From Mycobacterium shinjukuense (GTDB lineage Bacteria; Actinomycetota; Actinomycetes; Mycobacteriales; Mycobacteriaceae): 64,000 nt of DNA. Each line of letters begins with the position of its first letter. The stretch's first letter is position 1. The position numbers were made by a program, and so were the translations under genes. The notes beneath the pieces are model-generated. The model did not search any database and was not told where the DNA came from. It worked only from the letters and a program-made list of their open reading frames with translations. Below are positions 54,248-63,210 of the stretch, piece after piece. The stretch covers positions 3,844,001 to 3,908,000 of the forward strand of contig NZ_AP022575.1 of assembly GCF_010730055.1 (NCBI RefSeq), given 5' to 3'.

Positions 54248-54637
54248 CCGTGAGCGGGGTGCGCCCGAGCCGCGACACTTTTCCCGCGGCGTCGACGAAT
54301 CCGGCGCGGCCGCGGTGCGGCCGATCACCCGAACCGCGGTCGACCGGCGACCCGGGCGGTGACACCGTGCTTGCTGCCCATGGACACGGCAAAGCCGCTC
54401 CGGTGCCGTCCACGAGGCCGCGCGCAGCCCAGGCCGAACCGGGCAAGCCGTGAGCGCCGCGGTGGCGGCGCCGCATCCGGCTGCGGCATCGCGAGCAGGA
54501 AAGGCGATGGTCCCCGACACCCACGTGGACTACGGTCACCATCTGGAAACGCTGTTGACGTCGCCGACCGGTCGCCCAACCCGGCGGCTGAGGGCAGCGT
54601 TACCCGCGTGCCGACAACGCCACTCAAGGAGCAACCC
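54248..54637. other. Gap between tRNA-Leu and the acyltransferase gene
   Basis: These 390 bp are GC-rich and open in the acyltransferase frame for most of their length, but the sequence before the GTG at 54638 is Arg/Pro-rich and unlike the family. I see no separate gene or clear repeat. The promoter of the downstream gene should be here. Confidence 0.4.
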
Positions 54638-56119
54638 GTGAGCAAGACCGCCAGACGGCTAGGCCCGCAGGATATGTACTTTCTTTATTCCGAGTCGCCC
54701 AACACGATGATGCACATCGGTGCGCTGATGCCGTTCACGCCGCCGTCCGGTGCGCCGCGGGACTTCCTGCGCCGACTCGTCGAGGACAGCAAGACCCACG
54801 ACGTGGTGGAGCCGTGGAATCTGAAGCTGAGCCACCCCAACCTGCTGCATAACCCCGCGCAGTCATGGGTTGTCGACGAGGACTTCGATCTGGACTATCA
54901 CGTGCGCCGGTCGGCGCTGGCCAGCCCGGGTGACGAGCGTGAACTGGGGATCCTGGTGTCCCGGTTGCACAGCAACGCCGTCGACCTGGGCCGTCCGCCG
55001 TGGGAAATGCACTTCATCGAGGGTCTGCAGGGCGGACGGTTCGCGATCTACATCAAGATGCACCACGCGCTCGTCGACGGCTACAGCGCCCAGAAGATCC
55101 TGGCCCGCAGCTTGCCCACCGACCCGAACGACACCACGCACCCGCTGTTCTTCAGCATTCCCGAGCCCGGCCGAGCGCCCGCCGAGGAGGAAGAATCCGC
55201 TGACGGCGGCGTGGTGGGCAGCGTGCTCAGCGGCCTGGGCGGCGTGCTGCACAGCCTAGGCAACATGGTCAGCGGGGTGGGCAGCGTGCTTGGCTCTGTC
55301 GCCAGCGCGGGACGGTCCTCGTTCGACCTCACCAGGGCGCTGGTCAACACCCAGCTGCGCACCGACAACGAATACCGCCACCTCATCGGCTCGGCGCAGG
55401 CCCCGCACAGCATCCTCAACACCCGCATCAGCCGCAACCGCCGCTTCGCCACCCAGCAATATCGGCTGGACCGGCTGAAATCCCTCGGCGCCAAGCACCA
55501 GGCGACGATCAACGACGTCGCGTTGACGATCATCGGCGGCGGTTTGCGGCGCTTCCTCGGCGAGCTCGGTGAGCTGCCCGACACATCGCTGATCGCGATG
55601 GTGCCGGTGAACGTGCGGCCCAAGGACGATGCGGGCGGCGGCAACGCCGTCGGAACCATCCTGGCCACGCTGGGCACCGATATCGCCGATCCGGTCGAAC
55701 GCCTGCGGGCCGTCACCGCGGCAACCGGGATCGCGAAGGCGCAGCTGAGGTCGATGGGAAGGGACGCGATCCTGGCCTACAGCGCGGCCTTGATGGCGCC
55801 GTACGGGATACAGCTGGCCAGCACGCTCAGCGGGGTGACACCGCCCTGGCCGTACACGTTCAACGTGTGTGTCAGCAATGTGCCCGGGCCCGAGGACGTG
55901 CTGTATCTGCGCGGCAGCCGGATGGAGGCCTCCTATCCGGTCTCCCTGGTGGCGCACAGCCAAGCCCTCAACGTCACTATGCAGAGTTACGCCGGGACGC
56001 TGAACTTCGGGTTCATCGGCTGCCGCGACACCCTGCCGCACCTGCAGCACCTGGCCGTCTACACCGGGGAAGCGCTCGACGAGTTGGAGGGCCAGAGCGC
56101 TTCCTCGGTAGCGACCTGA
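54638..56119 (+). CDS. Wax ester synthase / diacylglycerol acyltransferase (WS/DGAT family)
   Basis: The product has 493 residues from GTG 54638 with AAGGAG at 54626-54631. The catalytic HHxxxDG motif is His142-His143-Ala-Leu-Val-Asp147-Gly148 in IKMHHALVDGYS. Family features also include LGRPPWEMHFIEGL before it and TINDVALTIIGGGLRR and NVCVSNVPGP after it. These enzymes esterify acyl-CoA with diacylglycerol or fatty alcohols to make storage lipid; mycobacteria have many copies. M. tuberculosis has no such gene at this place (Rv0021c stands there), so this is a lineage-specific insertion or loss. Confidence 0.9.
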   Translation: MSKTARRLGPQDMYFLYSESPNTMMHIGALMPFTPPSGAPRDFLRRLVEDSKTHDVVEPWNLKLSHPNLLHNPAQSWVVDEDFDLDYHVRRSALASPGDERELGILVSRLHSNAVDLGRPPWEMHFIEGLQGGRFAIYIKMHHALVDGYSAQKILARSLPTDPNDTTHPLFFSIPEPGRAPAEEEESADGGVVGSVLSGLGGVLHSLGNMVSGVGSVLGSVASAGRSSFDLTRALVNTQLRTDNEYRHLIGSAQAPHSILNTRISRNRRFATQQYRLDRLKSLGAKHQATINDVALTIIGGGLRRFLGELGELPDTSLIAMVPVNVRPKDDAGGGNAVGTILATLGTDIADPVERLRAVTAATGIAKAQLRSMGRDAILAYSAALMAPYGIQLASTLSGVTPPWPYTFNVCVSNVPGPEDVLYLRGSRMEASYPVSLVAHSQALNVTMQSYAGTLNFGFIGCRDTLPHLQHLAVYTGEALDELEGQSASSVAT

Positions 56120-56249
56120 CGCGCCTCGGATTTGGGCATCGTATTAACTGACAGAGGTCTCGGCGTACGCACCGGGCTTCGTCGCGCAAGCATACAGATC
56201 GGCCTCCTGATGTCGTGCCTCCCCAAAGCCAACACCCGGCGGTGTGAAA

Positions 56250-56825
56250 TCTCGTGTGCCACTCTGGTTTCAGCCGTCTCTCGGCGCGCTGGCGCCGATC
56301 CTGGCGGCCAGCGCGGCCGCCCACCGCGACGGGCGGCTGGGCGCCGGGCTGGGGGCACCTGCCGCTTGCGGGGGCGTGGGGGTGATTCGCCGGTTCTCTG
56401 ACCGGCTGTCCGGCTGGGTCGATGCGCCCACCCGCGACTGCGCGGAGGCCACGCTGGCCAAGGAGGGCACCCAGTTTCGGCCCGAACAGCTGGTCGGGCT
56501 GGCCGACAACCTCGCCGATTGTCTGAACCCCGACGGGAATTACAGCGATGAGGACCGGGCCCGGCGGCGCGGCATCACCCTGGGCTGGGCAAACAGGGCG
56601 CCGATGGCATGTCGGCGTTGCGCGGCTGGCTGACCCCGCAAGGCCCGGGCGACCGTGGAGGCGGTGTTGGCCAAGCTGCCGCCCCCGGCATGGGCAACCC
56701 CGCCGACCAGGCCCCGTGCGTGGAGGTGCACCGTCGCAGCAGGCCATCGAGGGCGATACCCGCGGCCCCGCCCAGCGCCAGCATGATGGCCTGAACGCCA
56801 AGGATCGTGGGTGCAGCGCCGTTAC
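56250..56825 (+). pseudogene. REP13E12 (DUF222/HNH) family remnant
   Basis: The segment LADCLNPDGNYSDEDRARRR, then, one frame away, MSALRGWLTP, GMGNPADQAP and a fragment QRQHDGLNAKDRGCSA reproduce the order of the 13E12 repeat proteins. At least three frame changes are needed, and a long internal part between QRQHDGLN and the HNH-region KDRGCSA is deleted. REP13E12 elements are repeated mycobacterial sequences that can serve as phage integration sites. The 5' end is ill-defined. Confidence 0.72.
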
Positions 56826-56989
56826 TTCCATCCCGAAAAACTGCTCCGCGACGGTTTAAACCCATCCTTTGTCGAGGCGCGCGTGGCACCTTGCCGCGAC
56901 AGTACGCCGGGCCGACCTGGCCGTCGGATGTAGCGGCGGCGCGGCGTCTCGCCCGGATGTGGTCCCGGGTTGGTTGAGCGCACCGGCGG

Positions 56990-57406
56990 TCAGGCCGCCG
57001 AGCGGGGGCCGTGCTGCGCGGTCGGCAAGTGCAGCACCACCGCGGCCGTCGGCATCGCGGATCCTTCGGTGCGCGCCAGCAGCGCGGCGTTTTCCGGCAG
57101 CTGTCGAGGGTTGATCTCGCCGGCGGCGATCCGGCGCAAGACATCGTGGGCCGCGGCGAGCTCCGCGCGCTTGCGGTACTGGCCGCCGGGAAGTTTGATG
57201 CCGGCCCAGACGCCGTATTCCTCGCGGTGCTTGATGGCACGCTGTGCGCAGTGTCGCTGCTGCGCCAGCGGGCATCGGCGCAGGCATTGGATGCGTGCCT
57301 CGGTGGCTGACCGCTCGTAGGCACGGGCCTTTGCCGCGCCGTCGCCACCGTCGTCATCGGGGTAGCCGAACCATAATTCCGGGTTCGCCGCGCAGGGGTG
57401 CGCCAT
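56990..57406 (-). CDS. whiB5: WhiB-family iron-sulfur regulator WhiB5
   Basis: The product has 138 residues from ATG 57406 after AAGGAGG (M. tuberculosis Rv0022c 139). Four cysteines at 5, 41, 45 and 53 (IQCLRRCPLAQQRHC) should hold a [4Fe-4S] cluster. The Gly/Trp turn is EYGVWAGIKLPGG, and a basic stretch (KLPGGQYRKRAELA) follows. WhiB proteins sense redox state and bind sigma factor; WhiB5 of M. tuberculosis affects virulence, reactivation and type VII secretion genes. It diverges from the Rv0023-like regulator over a 144-bp gap. Confidence 0.93.
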   Translation of the reverse strand: MAHPCAANPELWFGYPDDDGGDGAAKARAYERSATEARIQCLRRCPLAQQRHCAQRAIKHREEYGVWAGIKLPGGQYRKRAELAAAHDVLRRIAAGEINPRQLPENAALLARTEGSAMPTAAVVLHLPTAQHGPRSAA

Positions 57407-57493
57407 GTCTCGGCCTCCTTCGTCCGCTGAAACGTAGGCAAAAGCGTATACATAAGTCGGGGTGGCTGCAAGAGAAACGTGACAAAAACGGAT

Positions 57494-57505
57494 ATACCGA
57501 GGTAT
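57494..57505. promoter_or_regulatory. Candidate operator in the whiB5 / Rv0023-like intergenic region
   Basis: A perfect inverted repeat ATACC-GA-GGTAT lies midway between the divergent starts in an unusually AT-rich stretch for this genome. It is a plausible operator for autoregulation by the XRE-family protein encoded to its right. This is inference from position and symmetry only. Confidence 0.4.
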
Positions 57506-57550
57506 GCGGACCCGGCTGTGTAATATCCCGCCTATGGCCGGAGACTCGCG

Positions 57551-58321
57551 GTGAGCCGTGAGTCGGCCGGCGCGGCCATGCGCGCGTTGCGCGAATCGCG
57601 CGACTGGTCCCTGGCTGACCTGTCGGCCGTGACCGGCGTCAGCGTCATGGGCCTGAGCTACCTGGAGCGCGGTGCCCGCAAGCCCCACAAAAGCACAGTT
57701 CAGAAGGTTGAAAACGGGCTCGGCCTGCCACCGGGCACCTACTCGCGGCTGCTGGTGGCGGCCGATCCCGATGCCGAACTCGCGCGCGTGATCGCCGCGC
57801 AGCCGCCGGAAACACCGCCGGTTCGGCGCGCCGGCGCGGTCGTCGTCGACCGCCCTCGCGACACCGACGTGCTCGAAGGTTACGCCGAAGCACAGCTCGA
57901 TGCGCTGAGATCGGTCATCGACAGGTTGCCCGCGACGACATCAAACGAATATGAGACGTATATTCTCTCCGTGATCGCGCAGTGTGTGAAGGCGGAGATG
58001 CTGGCCGCCAGCTCGTGGCGGGTGGCGGTGAACGCGGGCGCCGACTCGGCCGGCCGGCTCATGGAGCACCTGCGGGCGCTGGAAGCGACGCGGAGCGCCC
58101 TGCTCGAGCGGATGCCGGCAAGCTTGAGCGCCCGGTTCGATCGCGCATGCGCGCAGTCGTCGTTGCCGGAAACGGTCATCGCGGCGCTGATCGGTGTCGG
58201 CACCGACGAAATGTGGGACATCCGCAATCGGGGTGTCATCCCGGCGGGGGCGCTGCCCCGCGTTCGAGCGTTCACCGAGGCGATCGAGGCAGGTCAACGC
58301 GTCGGCAAGGGAGATCAATGA
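57551..58321 (+). CDS. XRE-family transcriptional regulator (Rv0023-like)
   Basis: The product has 256 residues from GTG 57551, equal to M. tuberculosis Rv0023. The N-terminal helix-turn-helix (about 8-65) has SLADLSAVTGVSVMGLSYLE and KPHKSTVQKVENGLGLPPG. The rest is helical without a recognised ligand domain. It overlaps the NlpC/P60 gene by 4 nt (ATGA) and may control it together with the following genes and whiB5. Confidence 0.9.
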   Translation: MSRESAGAAMRALRESRDWSLADLSAVTGVSVMGLSYLERGARKPHKSTVQKVENGLGLPPGTYSRLLVAADPDAELARVIAAQPPETPPVRRAGAVVVDRPRDTDVLEGYAEAQLDALRSVIDRLPATTSNEYETYILSVIAQCVKAEMLAASSWRVAVNAGADSAGRLMEHLRALEATRSALLERMPASLSARFDRACAQSSLPETVIAALIGVGTDEMWDIRNRGVIPAGALPRVRAFTEAIEAGQRVGKGDQ

Positions 58322-59154
58322 GCAGCAGTGAAGTCGAGGCGCTAACCCGCGCCCACCAGCTTTTCGCCGGAGCCAGTTGGCAACCGGTCGTGGATGCGGG
58401 CACCGCAGCCCAGGCCGAACTGCTGCAGCGGACCGCCGGGCTGAATGCGGCAGCGGCGCAGGGTCGGTATCGGCTCGCGGCACAACACGGCCGGGCAACC
58501 CTGCTATCGGCAGCACGCACCGATGATGAGTTGGCGGCCGTCGTCGCCGGCGCCCACCAGGACCGGGCCAGGGCGCGGGAGCTGACCGGAAGCATTGTCG
58601 ACGAGGCCCGTGCCGATAACGCGGTGAGTCCGGTTACGCCGATGGCCCAGCGCGAAGCGATGCGTCGACGGGTGGCGCGGCTGCGCGCGCAACGAGCCCA
58701 TGTCCTGTCGGCGCGGCGGCGGGCACAGCGACATTTAGCGGTGCTGCGTGCGCTGCGGTACCGGACGTCGCACCACCACGGCGCCGCGCTGGGCAGACGT
58801 GGCCTGCCGGCACCGAGTGGCCGCGCCGGGATCGCGGTCCGCGCAGCATTGTCCCGCCTCGGACGCCCCTACGTGTGGGGCGCGACCGGGCCCAACCAGT
58901 TCGACTGTTCAGGCTTGGTCCAATGGTCCTATGCGCAGGCCGGCGTTCACCTGGATCGCACCACCTACCAACAGATCAACGACGGTATCCCGGTGCCCCG
59001 CTCACAGGTCCGGCCGGGCGACCTGGTATTCCCGCATCCCGGACACGTGCAGCTGGCGATCGGCAACAACCTGGTCGTCGAGGCGCCCTACGCGGGTGCG
59101 TCGGTGCGGATCAGCCCGCTGGGCACCAACGTACAAATCCGCCGACCGTTATGA
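58318..59154 (+). CDS. NlpC/P60 peptidoglycan endopeptidase-like protein (Rv0024-like)
   Basis: The product has 278 residues from ATG 58318 (M. tuberculosis 281). The N-terminal 170 residues are helical and coiled-coil-like (ESX-substrate-like). The C-terminal NlpC/P60 domain has the catalytic Cys in FDCSGLVQWSY, the His in HPGHVQLAIG and the start GRPYVWGATGPNQ. Enzymes of this family cut D-Glu-mDAP bonds in peptidoglycan stems. No Sec signal peptide is visible, so export would need another route such as type VII secretion. Confidence 0.9.
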   Translation: MSSSEVEALTRAHQLFAGASWQPVVDAGTAAQAELLQRTAGLNAAAAQGRYRLAAQHGRATLLSAARTDDELAAVVAGAHQDRARARELTGSIVDEARADNAVSPVTPMAQREAMRRRVARLRAQRAHVLSARRRAQRHLAVLRALRYRTSHHHGAALGRRGLPAPSGRAGIAVRAALSRLGRPYVWGATGPNQFDCSGLVQWSYAQAGVHLDRTTYQQINDGIPVPRSQVRPGDLVFPHPGHVQLAIGNNLVVEAPYAGASVRISPLGTNVQIRRPL

Positions 59155-59202
59155 GTCGCAGATAGTCGCCCCGTCAGGTGGGCAGGATGAGAAGGTTGAA
59201 CC

Positions 59203-59562
59203 ATGTCGGAGCACCCCTATTCAGAAGCCGCCACGGCGGCGCGGCAGGCCTTGCTGGCACGGCAACAGGGCACCGTCGCCGACGCCGACCGGGTGCTGGC
59301 CGAGGTGCTTGCCGGTGCGCACGCCGCGATGCGAGACAGCGTCCGCCGGCTGGACGCGATCGCCGCCGAGATCGATCGTGCCGTTGCGGATCAGGATCAG
59401 CTCGCCGCCGATACGCCGATGGGAGCGCGTGAGTTTCACAGGTTTCTGGTTGCCAAACAGCGGGAGATCGCGGCGATCGTCGCCGACGCTCGCGAGTTCG
59501 CTCACGCGAATAGCGGTGTGCTAGAGCGGCTGCGGACGCGGTACGCCGAACCCGTCAGCTAG
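59203..59562 (+). CDS. Small helical protein, DUF4226 (Rv0025-like)
   Basis: The product has 119 residues (M. tuberculosis 120). It is entirely helical, Ala-rich and acidic, with the segment GAREFHRFLVAKQREIAAIV, which recurs in the next gene product (GARDFQRYLIGKLRDI). This resemblance shows the two share the DUF4226 domain. The function is unknown; the size and fold resemble type VII secretion substrates. Confidence 0.86.
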   Translation: MSEHPYSEAATAARQALLARQQGTVADADRVLAEVLAGAHAAMRDSVRRLDAIAAEIDRAVADQDQLAADTPMGAREFHRFLVAKQREIAAIVADAREFAHANSGVLERLRTRYAEPVS

Positions 59563-59691
59563 CGGCGTAGCGCACGCGGATACCGGGTGCGTTGAGGTGA
59601 ATTGTCGGCAGCAAGCTGCCTGAGTACTGTCACGCGGCATGAAGGGTCACCGCATTGCCCGCAGCGGGCCGCCGCGGTAATGGACTAGACG

Positions 59692-61002
59692 ATGGCTATC
59701 CGTGACCGCGCCGGTGACCCCAACGCGGGGCAGGTCGGGTCGACGCCGACCGTGCTGCCCGCCGACCCGGCGCCCTCGAGCCGAGCACAGGGGGCGGCGG
59801 CCCGGGCCATCGCAGATGCGGAAGCCGCGCTAGCGCACCAGAATTCGGCGATCGCTCAGCTTGACCTGCAGGTGATCTCGGCAATCTTGAATGCGCATTT
59901 GAAGGCCGTCGAGGGCAGCGAAGCGCTGAGCACGCTGCAGCACGACATCGAAGCCGCGGTGCGTACCCGGTCGGATCTGGACACCCCGGCCGGGGCGCGG
60001 GACTTTCAGCGCTATTTGATCGGCAAGCTGCGGGACATCCGCGAAGTGGTCGCGAACACGAGCCTGGACGACACGTCCAAATCCGCCCTGATGGCCGCCT
60101 GGACGTCGCTGTATGACGCCTCGAGGGGTGAACGAGGCGTTCCCGGCGACGGTGCCCCGGTGACGGCCGCCCCCAAGGACGCGCCCACCCGCGGGGCTGG
60201 CCAACCGGCGGCCCCGTCACCCGAGGTGCCCTACGATTACCTGCTCGATTCGCTGCCGCTGGACGATCCGGCGCTGTTTTCCGACGACCCGCCGGCGCCG
60301 GGCATCACCTCGCCGGTGATGCCGCAACCGCCGGCGGCGCCAGGCATGCCCACCCTCGGTGGGGCAACGCTGCCGGGCGGGGGAATGGCACCGGTCTCCC
60401 TGCCCGGAATGGGCGCGCCGGGCGGGCTTCCGCTCCCCGGACTGCTCCGGGGAGCCGACACCGAACCGGAACTACGCGGACTCGACGAAGGCCGGGACTC
60501 CCGGAACCCCGACCGTGCGCTCTCAGACGAACGCGGCGACCGCGACCACGGGGAAGGCGAGGAGCAGAACGCCACTGCGAGTTCTCCCGAATCGCCTCCG
60601 CCGGGTCCGACGACGGTCACCTTGCCCAACGGTGAGACGGTGACCGCCGCCAGCCCCCAGCTCGCCGCGGTGATCCAGGCCGCGGCCGGCGGAACACCGA
60701 TCGCAGACGCGTTCCAACAGCAGGGGATCACGATCCCCCGTCCGGGGACGGCGGTCACCGACCCCATCGACCCGGCACGGGTTGCACCCGGAGACATCGG
60801 TATCTTCACCGATCGCCACGCGTTGGCCCTCGGCAACGGCAAAGCCCTGCTCGACGGCCAGATGCAACACATCTCCACCGTGCGCGGGCCGAGCTTTCTA
60901 GGCTGGGAGCATCCGCCGGTGCCGGCGACCGCGACCGCCCCGGCGAGAACCGACACCCCGACCCCGACCCGGCCGGCGGCCCCGCCGACGGCGACGCAAT
61001 AG
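59692..61002 (+). CDS. DUF4226 protein with Pro/Gly-rich linker (Rv0026-like)
   Basis: The product has 436 residues (M. tuberculosis 448). The N-terminal helical DUF4226 domain (about 30-160) is followed by a long Pro/Gly-rich region (about 160-310). The C-terminal part has VTLPNGETVTAASPQLAAVI and a small beta domain (DIGIFTDRHALALGNGKALL), then a Pro/Thr tail. The architecture, helical head plus flexible linker plus C-terminal domain, is reminiscent of ESX-secreted effectors. No signal peptide is seen. Confidence 0.86.
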   Translation: MAIRDRAGDPNAGQVGSTPTVLPADPAPSSRAQGAAARAIADAEAALAHQNSAIAQLDLQVISAILNAHLKAVEGSEALSTLQHDIEAAVRTRSDLDTPAGARDFQRYLIGKLRDIREVVANTSLDDTSKSALMAAWTSLYDASRGERGVPGDGAPVTAAPKDAPTRGAGQPAAPSPEVPYDYLLDSLPLDDPALFSDDPPAPGITSPVMPQPPAAPGMPTLGGATLPGGGMAPVSLPGMGAPGGLPLPGLLRGADTEPELRGLDEGRDSRNPDRALSDERGDRDHGEGEEQNATASSPESPPPGPTTVTLPNGETVTAASPQLAAVIQAAAGGTPIADAFQQQGITIPRPGTAVTDPIDPARVAPGDIGIFTDRHALALGNGKALLDGQMQHISTVRGPSFLGWEHPPVPATATAPARTDTPTPTRPAAPPTATQ

Positions 61003-61060
61003 ATCCCAACAGCGAGTTCACCGGCCTTACCGCCGGCAGGCACAGACAAGGAGACAGCGG

Positions 61061-61378
61061 ATGGCAGGTCGAATCCATGTGGTGCCGGCGCACTTACGTG
61101 CAGCCGCCGCCCAGCACCAGCAGACCGCCGACTACTTGCGCACCGTGCCGTCGGCGCACCCCGCGATCCAGGAGAGCCTGGACTCGCTCGGGCCCATCTT
61201 CAGCGAGCTCCGCGAGGCCGGACGCGAGTTGCTCGAACTCAGACGGCAGTGCTACGAGCAACAAGCCGACAACCACGCCGAGATCGCCCAGAACCTGCGA
61301 GCGTCGGCCGCGATGTGGGAGCAGCACGAGGAAGAGGCGTCGCGCAGCTTCGGCGGCATCGTTGACGACGGTCGATGA
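61061..61378 (+). CDS. EspC-like small protein, DUF2580 (Rv0027-like)
   Basis: The product has 105 residues, as in M. tuberculosis, and starts after GGAGACAGCGG. It reads as a helical hairpin (VVPAHLRAAAAQHQQTADYL and a C-terminal helix ending MWEQHEEEASRSFGG). The pattern fits the EspC/DUF2580 family of type VII secretion-associated proteins. The specific function is unknown. Confidence 0.87.
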   Translation: MAGRIHVVPAHLRAAAAQHQQTADYLRTVPSAHPAIQESLDSLGPIFSELREAGRELLELRRQCYEQQADNHAEIAQNLRASAAMWEQHEEEASRSFGGIVDDGR

Positions 61379-61394
61379 CGGGTCCGCGACATTC

Positions 61395-61700
61395 ATGACA
61401 GACGCCAACCCCGCCTTCGACACCGTTCACCCCAGCGGGCACATCCTGGTTAGGTCCTGCCGCGGTGGGTGTTTGCACAGTGTCGCGCTGAGCGAGGGGG
61501 CGATGGACACCGATGCGGAAACCCTGGCCGAGGGCATCCTGCTGACCGCGGACGTGTCCTGCCTCAAAGCCTTGTTGGAGGTGCGTGAGGAGATCGTCGC
61601 GGCCGGCCATACCCCGTCGGCGCAGGTTCCGACGGCCGAAGATCTGCACGCGGCGATTGAAAGGTTGCTGGCGCATCAACTGCGGCGCCGCGAACGCTGA
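61395..61700 (+). CDS. DUF2694 protein (Rv0028-like)
   Basis: The product has 101 residues from ATG 61395, 16 nt after the previous stop. The conserved parts are FDTVHPSGHILVRSCRGG and LTADVSCLKALLEVREEI. It is cytosolic, small and conserved in mycobacteria, often with ESX-associated genes. The function is unknown. Confidence 0.87.
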   Translation: MTDANPAFDTVHPSGHILVRSCRGGCLHSVALSEGAMDTDAETLAEGILLTADVSCLKALLEVREEIVAAGHTPSAQVPTAEDLHAAIERLLAHQLRRRER

Positions 61701-61704
61701 AAAT

Positions 61705-61848
61705 CTATGCGCGCCAAGTCTTGACGTTATCGGGCTGCGGCACGATATCGGTGGGTGGCTCGATTGGATTGGCGCCAAACAACTCTCGTGCACGACGTAG
61801 CAGAGCCCGCACCTCGTCGAGTTGCTGCTGCAGCGCAGAATCTGCCAT
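61705..61848 (-). CDS. 47-residue small protein, unannotated candidate
   Basis: A 48-codon minus-strand frame runs from ATG 61848 to TAG 61705 in the gap between the Rv0028- and Rv0029-like genes. The N-terminal half (MADSALQQQLDEVRALLRRA) is a clear amphipathic helix and the rest (ELFGANPIEPPTDIVPQ) is Pro-rich. The composition is protein-like, unlike random GC-rich frames, and it fills an otherwise empty gap. The upstream GTGGGG is a weak ribosome-binding site. I recognise no family. Confidence 0.55.
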   Translation of the reverse strand: MADSALQQQLDEVRALLRRARELFGANPIEPPTDIVPQPDNVKTWRA

Positions 61849-61927
61849 GGCCCCACGCTACCCAGGCTCTGCCGGCCGCACAATTCACCGCCCGCGGTGG
61901 CCGTAGGGATGCCGGTACGCTTAACCG

Positions 61928-63103
61928 GTGGCGATCTTTGGTCGAAGGAGCGCGCGCCAGCGCCTGCGGAGAGCGACCCGGGAATCCCTTACGATTCCGA
62001 CCTTCAGGTCTCCCCCCGATTGCACCCCCTGGGTGATGGGCGGCCTCTGGCCTGCCGAGCTATCGTCGAGCACCGCCGAAACCGCCGCTCTCGCAGAGCA
62101 TCTCGAGGCGGACTTGCAACTGATCGTGAGTGCTGCCAACGACCAGCTGATGAGTCTCCGACGAGCGGGGATGGTTGATTCGGCGCGACGGGCGGCAGAA
62201 GCCACAGTGATCGACGGCGCGCGTGCGGCGGCCGTGCGGCGGGTCGAGTTGACGATGCGTCGACTGCGCCCGATGACGCGCCGCGTTGCCACGGCAAGCC
62301 AGGGCCCGCCCGTCTCCGCGGATTCCGTTGGCACCGATCTGGATACCACGCGGGTCCTGCCGGCCGCCCGGGCGGTGCCACCCGAGTGGTCGGCGGTACG
62401 GCACCCAGAGCCCGACCACGCCGGTACCTCGTCGCCCGCTCGGGTCAGGGAGGACGACGACGAGGGGCTGCGGCGCCTGCTGGCGTTTGTGGCCCGTCAG
62501 GAGCCACGGGTGAACTGGGCGGTGGGTGCGCACGCGGACGGCACGACGGTGTTGGTCACCGACCTCGCCCACGGCTGGATACCTTCGGGCATCACCCTTC
62601 CCGAAGGCGTGCGGTTGTTGGCGCCCGAACGACGCACCGGTGGAGTGTCCGCGCTGATCGGCTCCGCGACGCGCTGTCAGACGTACACGCCCGGCGACTC
62701 GTTGAGGTGGTTGACGGACCCTACCGGCACGACGCCCTCCATGCGGCCGCGCGAGCTGCCGGCGGTCGACGATCTGGGAGGGCGGTTGAGCAGAGCCACC
62801 CACCGTCGTGACGGACTGCCGCGGTTGGCGCACACGATCGCCGGGGCCGCGACCGCGGGGGCGGTGGTCACCGGAGACGAAGCCGACCTGCTGCGGGTGC
62901 ATCTTGATACCGCGCGCTCCCAGGTGTTGGCCCAGTATCCCAAGATCGACACCGCGCTCCTGCTCAACTGCATGTTGCTGGCCGCCACCGAAGCCTTCGT
63001 TGTCGGCGACCCGGTATCGGCGAACTATCACTTCAGCTGGTTTCAGGAGCTGGGCGCGCCGGCGGCGGGCCAGTCGCCGGCGAATGTGTGCGGGCCAAGC
63101 TAA
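61928..63103 (+). CDS. Conserved mycobacterial protein (Rv0029-like)
   Basis: The product has 391 residues from GTG 61928 (M. tuberculosis 365). The N-terminus is basic (RRSARQRLRRATRESL); the middle is helical (TAETAALAEHLEADLQL) with a variable linker around 110-150. The C-terminal half is well structured, with RVNWAVGAHADGTTVLVTDL, GWIPSGITLPEGVRLL and VTGDEADLLRVHLDTARS. Related proteins occur in ESX loci. I cannot assign a function. Confidence 0.82.
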   Translation: MAIFGRRSARQRLRRATRESLTIPTFRSPPDCTPWVMGGLWPAELSSSTAETAALAEHLEADLQLIVSAANDQLMSLRRAGMVDSARRAAEATVIDGARAAAVRRVELTMRRLRPMTRRVATASQGPPVSADSVGTDLDTTRVLPAARAVPPEWSAVRHPEPDHAGTSSPARVREDDDEGLRRLLAFVARQEPRVNWAVGAHADGTTVLVTDLAHGWIPSGITLPEGVRLLAPERRTGGVSALIGSATRCQTYTPGDSLRWLTDPTGTTPSMRPRELPAVDDLGGRLSRATHRRDGLPRLAHTIAGAATAGAVVTGDEADLLRVHLDTARSQVLAQYPKIDTALLLNCMLLAATEAFVVGDPVSANYHFSWFQELGAPAAGQSPANVCGPS

Positions 63104-63210
63104 CGGCCGGCGCGCAAAGGTTGGTGGGCGAACACCAGATGTGTTGGGCGCGGCGGCGATAGGTTGGACTTTCACCGAACGGTCAGCGATGACCGGATGG
63201 GAGGGTTACG

